This document shows, one piece after another, positions 22,322-33,920 of a stretch of DNA of 64,000 bases; position 1 is the first letter of the stretch; every line of letters starts with the position of its first letter. This stretch comes from Haematobia irritans (lineage: Eukaryota > Arthropoda > Insecta > Diptera > Muscidae), in assembly GCF_050003625.1 (NCBI RefSeq), contig NC_134400.1:51340066-51404065 (forward strand). The letters are read 5' to 3'. The notes under the pieces are model-generated. The model had not been told where the DNA came from. It saw only the letters and a program-made list of their open reading frames with translations, and ran no database searches. The position numbers were made by a program, and so were the translations under genes.

Positions 22322-22838
22322 CACTCAAAAAAAAGTGAACTCTCTATTTCACTAAAGCCAATTTAACTTTATATTAGTTCATAGAATCATTATGTTTGGA
22401 AAAAGTTTACTTTACTCAAATAATTTTTTGCGTACGTTAGTTAAATGAACTAAAACACAGGAAAAAATTATACAAAAATAAAGCATAAAGGTTTCCTAAT
22501 TTCGTATTTCTCACAAAATAGTTCATTATTTCTTTAAATTTGTAAATTTTACCAAAAATGTGTCCATCATGAACTTCGTATGGCACTAAAGACATTCTTG
22601 CAATTTTGAACTCCAAGATTTCTCTTAAAACTACAAAATTTTCTTTAACAAGTGCAAAAACTTAGTTATGTCTAATAAATTTTCTTGAATTTGTCGAAAA
22701 CTATTTACTTATTTTTACCATATCGGAGTGATGCCAGTGCTTGTAATACTGTTTAGTTAAAATTTTCTAAAAAAATTCAAAATTTTCTAAAATTAATCGA
22801 AAGTTATCTTTCCTGGTGGGTTCACTGTTTTTTCAGTG
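22322..22838 (+). mobile_element. TIR-1 element copy A (517 bp)
   Basis: Left terminus CACTCAAAAAAAAGTGAACT; right terminus complementary to CACTGAAAAAACAGTGAACC. Flanked by CA on both sides. The undisturbed site in unit 2 (39651-39670) reads AGTAGTCCAAGAGG, proving a 2-bp duplication of CA. No coding. Confidence 0.88.
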
Positions 22839-23620
22839 CAAGAGGAGTTGACGGATTTTTTCGAAAATAAAAGCGGGCATTGTTCGAGTTCGAGTTTTGC
22901 CGCTAAAATTATTTCTCATTTTAGCGGCAAAACCAGAATAACACTACAACTTTTTCCGGTAAATTGTATTATAACATGGTGGGGAAAGATCCAAAGCAAC
23001 AATTGAATAAGTTTATTTTCTTTAAAAGAAATTATTAAAGAAAAGTAAAATGGCAAACATGGCCATTTTAACGTGATAATGCAAATTTATACCGGCCTTA
23101 AGAATTAAATTAAGTACAAAATTATTCGTTAATAAAAATTTATATATTTATTTGTATTTCTAAATTAATGGTGTTACATGTTAGCAAAAAATTGTTCACA
23201 CCAAAATAAATTTATGTGCTGTTTTAAAATTACTGTTTAGAATTTAAATATAATGTGCTTTTGAATGGTTATCGTTAAACTTAGGATTCGATGGAAAAAT
23301 ATTTATATATACTCGACTTCACGTTCTTCTTTTGTAAGAGTTTTTGAATTTCTTCGAAAATTTTAGACTTGTATACAAAAACATTTGCTTGTTACACAAT
23401 TTTTATTGTTGCAATACAAAAAATAATATTTGATTTGAACTCAGTCCATTTCGTTTATATCAAGCACTTTTCTTTTCTGACTTTAAGTCTTTTATAAAAC
23501 ACACTTTACAATTTCGTAGTAAAAATTTAATATAATAATATGTAATGTTGAACACCTTTTCGGGAACTTCCGAACGTATCTGGAATATATGTTAAAAAAT
23601 ATATAAAAAAAAATGGTGTT

Positions 23621-23692
23621 GGTCGAAGCAGGGATCGAACCCAGGTCCCCTGTCACGCAAGGCGGACGACCAACCACTGCTCCACGCTGCCA
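23621..23692 (-). other. tRNA-like module (minus) of TIR-3 unit 1
   Basis: On the minus strand GTGGAGCAGTGGTTGG (box A position) and GGTTCGATCCC (box B position) within 72 bases. Resembles the SINE-A head. Its 5' end faces the second module at 23813. Confidence 0.75.
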
Positions 23693-23812
23693 ACAAATGT
23701 ATGTTTAACAATGTTATGTTGTTAAACAATGTTATGTTTGCATCGGCTCGTGGGTGCCGCAAGCTATGCTATATAAATATAATTTATAACGATAATTATC
23801 TCTTGATGACCA

Positions 23813-23888
23813 TAACAGCTACGTAGGCCAGTGGATAGTGTGCTGTCTTACAAACTGTGTGGTCCGCTTTCGAATCCCCGTCCGCCAA
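23813..23888 (+). other. tRNA-like module (plus) of TIR-3 unit 1
   Basis: Contains GTAGGCCAGTGGATAGTGTG (box A-like) and TTTCGAATCCCCGTCCG (box B-like). Points away from the module at 23621-23692, about 120 bp apart. Confidence 0.72.
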
Positions 23889-24812
23889 AAGGTAAAATTA
23901 AAAAAAAATATATAAAATATAATAATTTCTTCTAAAATGTTTGTATTACAGAAAAAGGTGCTAAAAACTCGTGGAAGTGGGAAAAATGTGAGGGAATATA
24001 CAATTAGGCAGAAAAAAAAAATTGAGCACAATCTTCTTTGGGAGACAATTCTTCTAAGCATATAATATTTTTGGGTTCAAAATGTTTCCAAACATATTAT
24101 ATGTTCTCATAAGAACATATAGTTTTTTGGAAGACAACATTATTGAATTTGGATGGAAAAATACAAAATGTTTGGAACTTAGACTACCCAAACATATTAT
24201 ATTGTTTAGACCAATATGCTTTCAAACATATTATATATTGGAACAAATCAAACATATAAATGTTTGGGCAATACCCAAAAATTTATATGCTTGAAGCAAA
24301 ATATGTTTGGGAGTATATGTTACAGAAGCGATTTTTTTGAGGGTGTGGGTGTTGCAAACATATTCACTAACTTATAATACCCTGTGCCACAGAATCAAAT
24401 TTCGCACGGTAATTAGAGATCAAAATCTCAACCGGAACGGACGAAATTAGTTTCTCCTTGAAGCTCTAGAGTCTTATTTGGGTGTCGAATTAAAATGGGA
24501 CTACACCCTCAAAAAAAATCGCTTCTTTAACATATGTTCCAAACATATTTTGCAGGAAGCACATATATTATTGCATACTGCCGAAACATTAATATGTTTG
24601 TTTTATGTGAACATATTATATGTTTGGAAGCATTTTGAGCCAAAAATATTATATGCTTGGAAGAATTTTTCCCAAACACGATTGTGCTCATTCCCTAACA
24701 TACTCGTAATTTTCACTTCCACGAAATTTTTTAGTTATTGGCACCTTTCTCTGTAATACAAATAATGTTGAAGAAATTATTCACTTTTATAAATTTTTTA
24801 AATTTTACCTTT

Positions 24813-24886
24813 CGCCTGCACGGAGAATCGAACCGAGGACCATACAGTTTGTAAGCCAACACACTATCCACTGGGCTACGTAGCTG
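24813..24886 (-). other. tRNA-like module (minus) of TIR-3 unit 3
   Basis: Minus strand: GCTACGTAGCCCAGTGGATA (box A-like) and GGTTCGATTCTCCG (box B-like). Counterpart of the plus module in unit 1. Confidence 0.75.
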
Positions 24887-24999
24887 TTATAGTCACCAGT
24901 AGATAATTATCGTTTTAAGTTACATTTATATAGCATAGTTTGCAGCGCCCACGAGACCATGCAAACATATCATTATTTAACAGAAACATACATTTGTTT

Positions 25000-25070
25000 G
25001 CCACGTGGAGCAGTGGTTAGCATGTCTGCCTTGCATGCAAAGGGTCGTGGGTTCAATCCCTGCTCCGACC
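25000..25070 (+). other. tRNA-like module (plus) of TIR-3 unit 3
   Basis: GCCACGTGGAGCAGTGGTTA (box A-like), GGGTTCAATCCCTGCTCCG (box B-like). The closest of the modules to the SINE-A head. Confidence 0.78.
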
Positions 25071-26309
25071 GAACATTTTTTGTTTGTTTTTTTTTTTTTT
25101 TTTAAGTTACACATTTATATTTATACTATATTAATTTTTTTAAATGAAACATCGAAATGTGCGTTATTAAAGATTTATAGTCAGTAACAGTGCTTGATAT
25201 AAACGAAATTGACTGATTTTTGGATAAAATATTATTTTTTTATTGCAAAAATAACAATTTTGTAACAAAAAACTGTTTTTGTACAAAACTTTAAAATTTG
25301 GAAGGAATTCAAAAACTAACAAAAGAAGAACGTGGAGTCGAGTATAAACATACATACATAATTTTATAATATAAACATAAATTTATTTAGGAGTGAACAG
25401 TTTTTTACTAGCATTTAACACCATCGCTCTAAAATTCCTTTTATTTTTCTTTAATAATTCATTTTAAAGAAAATAAACTTTTTAAATTGTTTTAGCTGTA
25501 AAAGTCGAACTTAATGCCCGCTTTTATATTTGATGGTGTCCGTCAACTCCTCGTGGACTACTTTTTAATAAAGAGAAACTAAACTTTGTTTTTTTACATT
25601 TTACTGTGTAATTTTTCACTATTTCCTCCTTATTTCATTTTACCGTCCCAACTCTAAAAAGAGTATAGTGTCCTTTCGTTATTTTTATGAAGACCCCTGA
25701 TTTCTTTTAACGAACCAAGAAAAAAATAATGCCAAAATGATAAACAAAACACATGTCCACACATACATAAAATGCTGCTCTCAAGGCGAAAACATAAGCT
25801 GTTTGTTTTTCAAATGTCTATTCTCTTGGTTCAGAATGTATATTCTCTTTATTCAAATTAAATAATATTTAGACTTAAACATATCAAATTTTTGGCGTTA
25901 TCATAAAACAGTTTTCCGAAACAACATACAAGCGGTTTCACAGAAATTGTTCTCTTTTGACTCTTTTGCTGTGTTATATTGATATCTTTCGTCAACTCTC
26001 CCGGTTTCCATCTCTATTTCTCTCTATACTCTCTCTGTCGCTTTGAATAAAATATCACAACATATGTATGTTTAGTTGAAATTTGTAAATTTATATATGT
26101 TTGTATTCACACATATGATTTTTATGAAACATTCATGCCCCAAACATAATATATTCTAACATATTAACATAGATGTCCCAAACATTTAGTGTTAGTTTAG
26201 GAAAATTACATGTTCGCACTTAAATATATTGTGGTTTAAAATCGTGCCCGAAACACATTTTGTTTATATCGGAACATATGAAAAACATATTTTTCTAACA
26301 GTGTATATA

Positions 26310-26780
26310 TACTTATTGACAGATATGGACCAATTTGTGCATGGCTATTAGAGGCCAAAGACTAATATCACGTACTAAATATCAACCGCATTAGATGAAA
26401 TGTGCACCTCCTGGAAGCTCCGGATATCAAATCTGGACATACGTGTATATGGAGGGTATATAATTAAGCACCGATATGGATTAATTTGTGCATGGTTGTT
26501 AGAAGTCATAGACTAACACCACGTACCAATTCTCAACCAGATTGAATAAAATTGCTCCTCCAAGAGGCTCCGCAAGTCAAAAATAGTTTTATATGGGGTT
26601 TATATATAAAAGTGGTCATTTGCAATACCATGCGACCTACATTAGTAACAACTACTTGTGCCAAGTATCAAGTCGATAGCTTGTTTCGATCAAAAGTTGG
26701 CATAATTTCCACAGATGGACGGACATCGCTAAATCGACTCAGAATTTCATTACAACTCAGAATATACATGTATACTTTAT
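26310..26780 (+). repeat. MOD1 modular repeat (left part, diverged)
   Basis: Modules with ATATGGACCAATTTGTGCAT and the CGACTCAGAATTTCATTACA tail. Interrupted by a TIR-3 derivative and resuming at 27223 with GGTCTTAGACCAATATTTTG. The old copy is about 1 kb in total. Confidence 0.75.
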
Positions 26781-26781
26781 A

Positions 26782-27220
26782 CCCCCTCAAATTAATTGCT
26801 TCTGTAACATATGCCCCAAACACATTTTGCTTCAAGCATATATATTTTCGGGATTGGTTCAAACATATTATGTTTCAACTTAGGCATACACTGGTAGAAA
26901 AAAATTTTAATGAAATTTTCTTTGTGTATATATATTTTTAAGGCGCCAGTTGGTTACTTCCATTCTTTTACATACTCTGTAGGTCTCTCTTTCTAAACAC
27001 ATATATGTTTATAGGCTATTTCTAAATTAATATATGTTTGCATCCAAGCATTTTATATTTACAAGCGTTTTATATTCCACACATAATATGTTGTAACATA
27101 TTAACATATATGCCCCAAACATGTTATGCTATTTAATGAACATTATATGCTTGCACTTAAAAATATTGTGTTAAAAAATTTGAGTTCCAAACATATGAAA
27201 AACAGTCTTTTTCGTCCGTG
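26782..27220 (-). mobile_element. TIR-3 internal-deletion derivative, unit 4 (439 bp)
   Basis: Ends CCCCCTCAAATTAATTGCTT and AGTCTTTTTCGTCCGTG, flanked by TA at 26780-26781 and 27221-27222. The MOD1 tail elsewhere (ACTTTATGGGGTCTTAG) shows the uninterrupted site. Lacks the tRNA-like modules. Confidence 0.85.
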
Positions 27221-27285
27221 TAGGGTCTTAGACCAATATTTTGATGTGTTACAAACGGAATGACAATGTTAGTATGGCGAAAATA

Positions 27286-28430
27286 TGGCTTTTGACGAAC
27301 TCCATTAATCCAAAGTACTCTTTCATAATTAGAAATGTTGTTATATAAATTTTACATTTTTTAAATAATTAAACAAACTTATGAAAATAATTTTATGTGA
27401 GCATAGTTGTTTAGGATGTAAGGGTAAAGTATCATTGTAGTCTCTGTTCATTCCACCCACATACATTCACGGTTTCCATTTTTTTTTTCGTTAATGCTGA
27501 AATATTCTATTGCGTATTTATTTCATGTCAAGGACAACAATAACAATGCGCGATATGACCATTCAGGATTTAGCCTTTTCTTTTACGGGATGTCGTAAAT
27601 ATTCCTTTGTTTTTGGGAAATATTCATAATCCCATTGATGGAGATACCAACTGTGAGCTTAACAATTAACGGTGTATGATAATTTAATTAAGGACAATTA
27701 ATCCCATTTAATGGCTCTCTTAAAAGTTTCCTAGTATGGACCATCCAGCAAACACAGTATGTGGTAAATATAACGAGAGAGAATTGTATAGAATACCTCT
27801 TTTTGCTTCCTTTTCCTACTCAGATGCGGTCATGGTATACTACAAAATCAAATGATAGAGAAATGACGCAATATTTATGGAAGGGATTTGCCAGTTACCC
27901 TATAAATAAGATAGGATAATAAAAAAAGGGGACATACGAAAAATCTCTGGTCCTTACATCAATACACAATAGTTGACATTCCACAATAAAAGGGTTGTAA
28001 TGGCTAGCTAGGTATATCGTCCTATTGAGAATATTAAGTGAAGTTATAAAAATGGAATTAATGATGGAATTATGCACATCGAGATATTTATTTAAATTTG
28101 CACAAGAGAAAATCACAATAGACAAATGCTTATGGAACGGTCACATCGGCCAAATGTATGACAGAAATAAGATCCACAAATATTCCTAGCTCGTATAGAA
28201 TATTTTTGGTGGTAATGAAAGTTTGTAAATTGCTCTTTGTTGTTTAGCAAAGTGTATATGATCATTTTAAAAAGCTTTTATTACAAAATGTTATTCATCA
28301 TTCTCCGGCTCAGAATTGGAAAGAAGGAAGAAATCAGCAATTTCGACATCTGCTTTTCATCAAAGTCAAAAGAAAACCGAAACCGCTCGGGACATATCTA
28401 ACGTGTACGGAGAAGAAGGAAAATGTAGAT
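27286..28430. other. Unique DNA, no gene recognised
   Basis: Moderately AT-rich, without repeat copies in the window. A minus frame at 27895-28125 lacks family features. Plausibly intronic or intergenic. Confidence 0.45.
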
Positions 28431-28560
28431 TAATTTTAGAAATTTTTAACAAAATGGTATTAACAACCAATTAAGTAAATATTGTCTGCCAAATTCAATT
28501 AATTGGAGTTCGAAATAGCAAAAATGTCTTTAGCGCCATACGAAGTTTAAGATGGGAGAA
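28431..28560 (-). mobile_element. TIR-1 fragment
   Basis: Matches the TIR-1 interior on the reverse strand (TTGGAGTTCGAAATAGC, AATGTCTTTAGCGCCATACG). Both ends missing. Confidence 0.6.
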
Positions 28561-28619
28561 TTTCCTTTGATTTGCTTCAAATTTTGCACGAGAAGTCTAA
28601 TTAGTAAGTGTAGTCAAGT

Positions 28620-29499
28620 ATGCCAAATTCGGAGGAAATCGGTTCAGATTTAGATGTAGCCCCCATATATACGCCCGATATGCACTTACGTTATATAAGG
28701 TAAATTTAACTATAAATATACGTGTACGTTATATACACTGAAAAAAGCATGTCCGGTTCCAAAGATTTTGTCTTTACTTTAAAAATTTTGGTATTGATTC
28801 CGAGCCAAAGAAGCGGAGAATCCAAGTAAGACACAATTCTCTTTTAAATTTGAGTGAATTCACAAGGATATTGACTAAATTTCACTAAGAAATAAGGTCA
28901 ATTGTGGGTTTTGTTACAATATCTGGTCACATCGAGTGATATTTAGACAGGCGTTCCGCCTTTGCTCACGTTGTATCAGTTTTGCCAACATCGGAAGAAT
29001 ATGGGGCGCTTTATCTAAATCTGAACCGATAAATAGATAAAGTTAGATAGAATGTTAAATCTTTTTTCTGTGTGAAATAAAATCAATTGCAGTAAAATTC
29101 CGTTTAAATTCCGTGAAATTTTCTACCATATTTCCCCAAATTAGGCGTATATGGGAGCTATATCGAAATCTATACCAAGTTGAGCTAAACTACTCTCAGG
29201 GTAAAATTACGACTAAATCGAAATGAAATTTTGGTCTCCGGTAGTTATATGAGTCTAACTCGGGCGAAAGATATATATATTGGAGCTATATCTAAATCTG
29301 AACCGATTTCAACAAAAATTAGCATTAAATAAAGGAAATATAGGTAAAATTCTGGCCTCTAGGGCCAATTAAATCAATATCGGGTGAAAGGTATTTATTG
29401 GAGCTATATCTAAATTTGAACCGATTTTAACCAACTTTGTCATGGATAGGTATAATAGTAATTCTACTCCATGTGCATAGCCCCACATAAATCTGACTA
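28620..29499 (+). repeat. MOD3 modular repeat, first part
   Basis: Modules with GGAGCTATATCTAAATCTGA and CGGGCGAAAGATATATAT. A TIR-2 fragment (28736-28850) lies near its start. Interrupted at a TA by the DD37E transposon, continuing at 30799-30828 and 34918-35735. A reverse-oriented relative at 59885-64000 gives the uninterrupted sequence. Confidence 0.8.
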
Positions 29500-30798
29500 A
29501 AGGGTGATACGGTCAAAATTTGGTCAAGGGAAAACGCGTGTAAATCGGTGAAATCGTTTATTTAAAAAATCAAATTAAATTTATTTTTCAAGTTCAATTT
29601 GTATAAAATTCAGGAAAAATATTCAGTTAGGCTTTCGCTTTTCCAAATCCGAATTGCCGGGCCTCACGCTTGACACCTGCCATCATATTTTGTACAGCCA
29701 CCTTGTCCACCTTCTTCGCCGCAGAAAGCCAGTTTGCCTTGAACTTCTGCTCGTCCTTAGTAGTTTTTTTGGTCTTCTTTAGGTTCCGCTTGACAATAGC
29801 CCAGTATTTCTCAATCGGCCGGAGCTCTGGCGTGTTGGGAGGGTTCTTGTCCTTGGGAACCACCTGCACGTTGTTGGCGGCGTACCACTCCATGGCCTTT
29901 TTACCGTAATGGCAAGATGCCAAATCCGGCCAAAACAGTACGGAACAACCGTGTTTCTTCAGGAAAGGCAGCAGACGTTTATTCAAACACTCTTTCACGT
30001 AAATTTCTTGGTTGACAGTCCCGGAAGCTATGAAAATGCTGCTTTTCAAGCCACAGGTACAGATGGCTTGCCAAACCAGATATTTCTTTGCGAACTTTGA
30101 CAGTTTTATGTGCTTGAAAATATCTGCTACCTTTCCCCTTCCTTTTGCCGTATAAAACTCCTGTCCCGGAAGCTGCTTGTAGTCGGCTTTGACGTAGGTT
30201 TCGTCGTCCATTACCACGCAGTCAAACTTCGTCAGCATCGTCGTGTACAGCCTCCGGGATCGCGCTTTTGCCGTCGTATTTTGTTTATCATCGCGATTTG
30301 GAGTCACTACCTTCTTGTAAGTCGATAGTCCGGCTCGTTTTTGGCTCGATGCACGGTTGTAGACGATACACCCAGCTTATTTGCGGCATCTCGGAGAGAG
30401 AGGTTAGGGTTTCGCTTGAAACTACCGGCAACTCTCTTTGTCGTCTCAGCGACTTCCGGGTTTCGATTTCCCCCCGATCCAGACTTCCTGGTTGTCGACA
30501 AACGTTCCCCAAACACTTTAATTTTATTTGTAACGGTTGATTTGGTAACTTTTAGCGATTTTTCCAGCTTTGCGTGCGAGTAGCTCGGATTTTCGCGATG
30601 CGCGAGCAAAATTTTCATACGCTGCTCTTCTTGCTTGGACGGCATTTTGACAACTGAAGAGTGAATTCCAAAATCAAAATAGGAGCAACATTCTACACAC
30701 ACACACCTTCAAAATGAGTGGTGTTCAGGTTTTTTAAATGCAAAATTGAAAGAAATGCGTCAAGTTTATATTGACCAAATTTTGACCGTATCACCCTT
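29500..30798 (-). mobile_element. DD37E Tc1/mariner-type transposon, 1299 bp
   Basis: Perfect 28-bp terminal inverted repeats (29500-29527 and 30771-30798, beginning AAGGGTGATACGGTCAAAAT) flanked by TA on both sides. The empty site is present in the window at 60251-60300, where GTTTTAGTCCGATTTATG runs uninterrupted. Carries one transposase gene on the minus strand. Confidence 0.95.
29627..30645 (-). pseudogene. DD37E transposase, single frameshift
   Basis: Start at the ATG at 30645 (MPSKQEEQRMKILLAHREN). Residues about 1-110 form a paired-type helix-turn-helix region (YSHAKLEKSLKVTKSTVTNK, then LSLRDAANKLGVSSTTVHRA). The frame breaks near 30320, where loss of one base would explain the shift, and continues as about 226 residues to 29627; roughly 340 in total, normal for the superfamily. 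Catalytic signature: first D in VVMDDETYV, second D in LFWPDLASCHYG, and the E of LRPIEKYW. I count 37 residues between second D and E, the DD37E spacing described for some dipteran elements. Only this one lesion is visible. Confidence 0.92.
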
Positions 30799-30966
30799 TA
30801 AAACTTTGGTTTCAACCAAATTTAGGAACACTGAAACAGCGTTGCCAATTTAGCTTTTTTCTCGCTAGATTTGGCTTTTTTTGAAGACGTTTAGCGGGAA
30901 AAAAAATGCATTTAGCTTTTAGCTTTTTTTCTGGCTTTTTTCATGACCCTTTTAGCTATTTTTGGC

Positions 30967-33165
30967 TTTTTATACCCTCCATCATAGGATGGGGGTATAT
31001 TAACTTTGTCATTCCGTTTGTAACACATCGAAATATTGCTCTAAGACCCCATAAAGTATATATATTCTGGGTCGTGGTGAAATTCTGAGTCGATCTAAGC
31101 ATGTCCGTCCGTCCGTCCGTCTGTTGAAATCACTCTAACTTCCGAACGAAACAAGCTATCGACTTGAAACTTGGCACAAGTAGTTGTTATCAATGTAGGT
31201 CGGATGGTATTGAAAATGGGCCATATCGGTCCACTTTTACGTATAGCCCCCATATAAAGGGACCCTCAGATTTGGCTTGTGGAGCCTCTAACAGAAGCAT
31301 ATTTCATCCGATCCGGCTGAAATTTGGTATATGGTGTTGGTATATGGTCTCTAACAACCAAGCAAAAATAAGTCCACATCGGTCCATAATTATATATAGC
31401 CCCCATATAAACCGATCTCCAGATTTGGCTTGCGGAGCCTAAAAGAGAAGCAAGTTTCATCCGATCCGGCTGAAATTTGGTACATGGTGTTGGTATAAGG
31501 TCTCTAACAACCATGCAAAATTGGTTCACATCGGTCCATAATTATATATAGCCCCCATATAAACCGATCCCCAGATTTGGCTTGTGGAGCCTCTAAGAGA
31601 AGCATATTTCATCCGATCCGGCTGAAAGTTGGTACATGGTGTTGGTATATGGTCTGTAACAATCACGCAAAAATTGGTCCACATCGGTCCATAATTACAT
31701 ATAGCCCCCATATAAACCGATCCCCAGATTTGGCTTGCGGGGCCTCAAAGAGAAGCAAATTTTATCCGATCTGGCTGAAATTTGGTACATGATGTTGGTA
31801 TATGGTCTCTAACAACCATCCAAAAATTGGTCCACATCGTTCCATAATTATATATAGACCCCATATAAACCGATCTCCAGATTTGGCTTGCGAAGCCTCA
31901 AAGCGGAGCAAATTGCATCCGATCCGGCTGAAATTTGGTACATGGTATTGGTATATGGTCTCTAATAACCGTGCAAAAATTGGTCCACATCGGTCCATAA
32001 TTATATATGGCGCCCATATAAACCGATCCCCAGATTTGTGTTGCGGAGCCTCAACGAGAAGCAAATTTCATCTGATCCGCCTGAAATTTGGTACATGATA
32101 TTGGTATATGGTCTCTAACAACCATGCAAAAATTGGTCCACATCGGTTCATAATTATATATAGCCCCCATATAAACCGATCCCCAGATTTGGCTTGCGAA
32201 GTCTCCAAGAGAAGCAAATTTCATCCAATCCGGTTGTAATTTGGAACATGGTGTTAGTATATGATCTTTAACAACCGTACCCGAATTGGTCCATATTGGT
32301 CCATAATTATATATAGCGCCCATATAAAACATTCTACAGATTTGACCTCCGGAGCCTCTTGGAGGAGCAAAATTCATCCGATCCGGTTCAAATTAGGCAC
32401 GTGGTGTTAGTATATGGTCGCTAACAACCATACCAAAATTGGTCCAATCACACAAAAATTGGTCCATATCGGTTCATAATCATGGTTGCCACTAGAGCCA
32501 AAAATAATCTACCAAAATTTTATTTCTATAGAAAATTTTGTCAAAATTTTATTTCTATAGAAAATTTTGTCAAAATTTTATTTCTAGAGAAAATTTAGTC
32601 AACATTTTATTCGGTTCATAATAAAATTTTCATCATTGTCCAAATTTTATTTCTATAGAAAATTTTGTCAAAATTTTATTTCTATAGAAAATTTTGTTCA
32701 AATTTTATTCGGTTCATAATCATGGTTGCCACACGAGCCAAAAATAATCTACCAAGATTTTATTTGTATAGAAAATTTTGTCAAAAGTTTATTTCTATAG
32801 AAAATTTTGTTAAAATTTTATTTCTGTAGAAATTTTTGTCAACGTTTTCTTTCTATAGAAAATTTTGTCAACATTTTTATTTCTATAGAAAATTTTATTT
32901 CTATAGAAAATTTTATTAAAATTTTATTTCTGTAGAAAAATTTGTCAAAATTTTATGTCTACTTAATATATATCACGTATGGACTTACATACAATTTAGA
33001 AGATGGTGTTAGGAGGTTTTAAGATACCTTGCCATCGGCAAGCGTTACCGCAACTTAAGTAATTCGATTGTGGATGGCAGTGTTTAAATGAAGTTTCTAA
33101 GCAATCCATGATGGAGGGTACATAAGCTTCGGCCTGGCCGAACTTACGGCCGTATATACTTGTTT
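30967..33165 (-). repeat. MOD1 modular repeat, complete long copy (reverse)
   Basis: Mirror of 17322-19784: tail, (GTCC)n run, about seven 153-bp modules, the 29-bp array, and the terminal TTCGGCCTGGCCGAAC box ending CGTATATACTTGTT. The same internal order implies a common recent source. Confidence 0.85.
32505..32960 (-). repeat. 29-bp minisatellite array (reverse)
   Basis: TATTTCTATAGAAAATTTTG units within the MOD1 copy. Confidence 0.88.
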
Positions 33166-33521
33166 TATTTTCGACATGTTTCTATTGAAATATGGATAAA
33201 TCGGCGTTTTTATCTAAGCCTTGCTGCAAGTATAAGGGTTTCCACATATTTCAAAGCTCAGTTGAAACATTAATAATGAGTCCAGCCATTATGCGGGCAT
33301 TTTTGTAGCAAATACACCTTGTTGTAAAGTTTTTTCATTATATACATAAAAGTTATCGTAAACTTTAAATCTACTATTACCATACAAATTTGTTAGATAA
33401 ACTGTCAGTAAATTATTGGGAATATTATCATTTGACTCGATTATCCTTTTTATGTTATTATAATATTCTAAAGTTATTACGATATTACTAAATTAAAATA
33501 GTAGATGTGAATAGCTTCGTG

Positions 33522-33920
33522 CACTGAAAAAATATTGTCGTCTCCTTAAAATACGAACGCGAATTTTGGTTATAATAGCATTTGTGAATTTCTTTTATAA
33601 AAACTGTTTTCCTTGTCCAAAAGACGATAAAGTCGTTTTGTCCTTATAATTAAGTGATTCAACTTAAAAATGGGTATGTCTTCATGAAAGAAGGAAGAAT
33701 TAATGAAATAGTCTTTAAATGTGAGGAGTTTTTGCATCTTAACCACAAACCAAAATAGCGTTCAAAAATAGAAGATGTTTTTCAACACTTTATTTTAAAA
33801 ACGTATATATACAATAATTTCTACTTGAAGTCGAGTCTGAATTTGGAAATTTAAGTTGGCGTTAGCACGTTTTTAAAGCACTTTGATAGCTCATGAAGAA
33901 AAGGAAAATGTTTTTACTGG
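33522..33920 (-). mobile_element. TIR-2 element, truncated reverse copy
   Basis: Terminus CACTGAAAAAATATTGTCGT, then reverse TIR-2 interior (TGGGTATGTCTTCATGAAAG). The other end is not clear. Confidence 0.65.

Larger units (their letters stand above)
21130..24345 (+). mobile_element. TIR-3 element, unit 1 (3.2 kb composite)
   Basis: Left end CACGGACGAAAAAGACTG, right end TTTTTTTGAGGGTG, flanked on both sides by TG (21128-21129 and 24346-24347). Subterminal regions are packed with CATATGTTTGG-type motifs in both orientations. It carries a nested truncated TIR-2 (21774-22274), a TIR-1 (22322-22838) and a divergent pair of tRNA-like modules. Unit 2 (38311-40548) is a sister copy. No transposase; non-autonomous. 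Confidence 0.8.
24504..26303 (-). mobile_element. TIR-3 element, unit 3 (1.8 kb), inverted next to unit 1
   Basis: Left end CACCCTCAAAAAAAATCGCT after TA (24502-24503), right end TTTTTCTAACAGTG before TA (26304-26305). Interior is the reverse complement of unit 1 in outline, without the TIR-2 and TIR-1 insertions. With unit 1 it forms an inverted pair separated by about 160 bp. Confidence 0.82.

Noticed and set aside
23621..25070. Functional tRNA genes
   Set aside because: A and B boxes are present, but the modules recur inside transposable elements, vary in arm pairing and lack a normal terminator context. They are tRNA-derived promoter relics.
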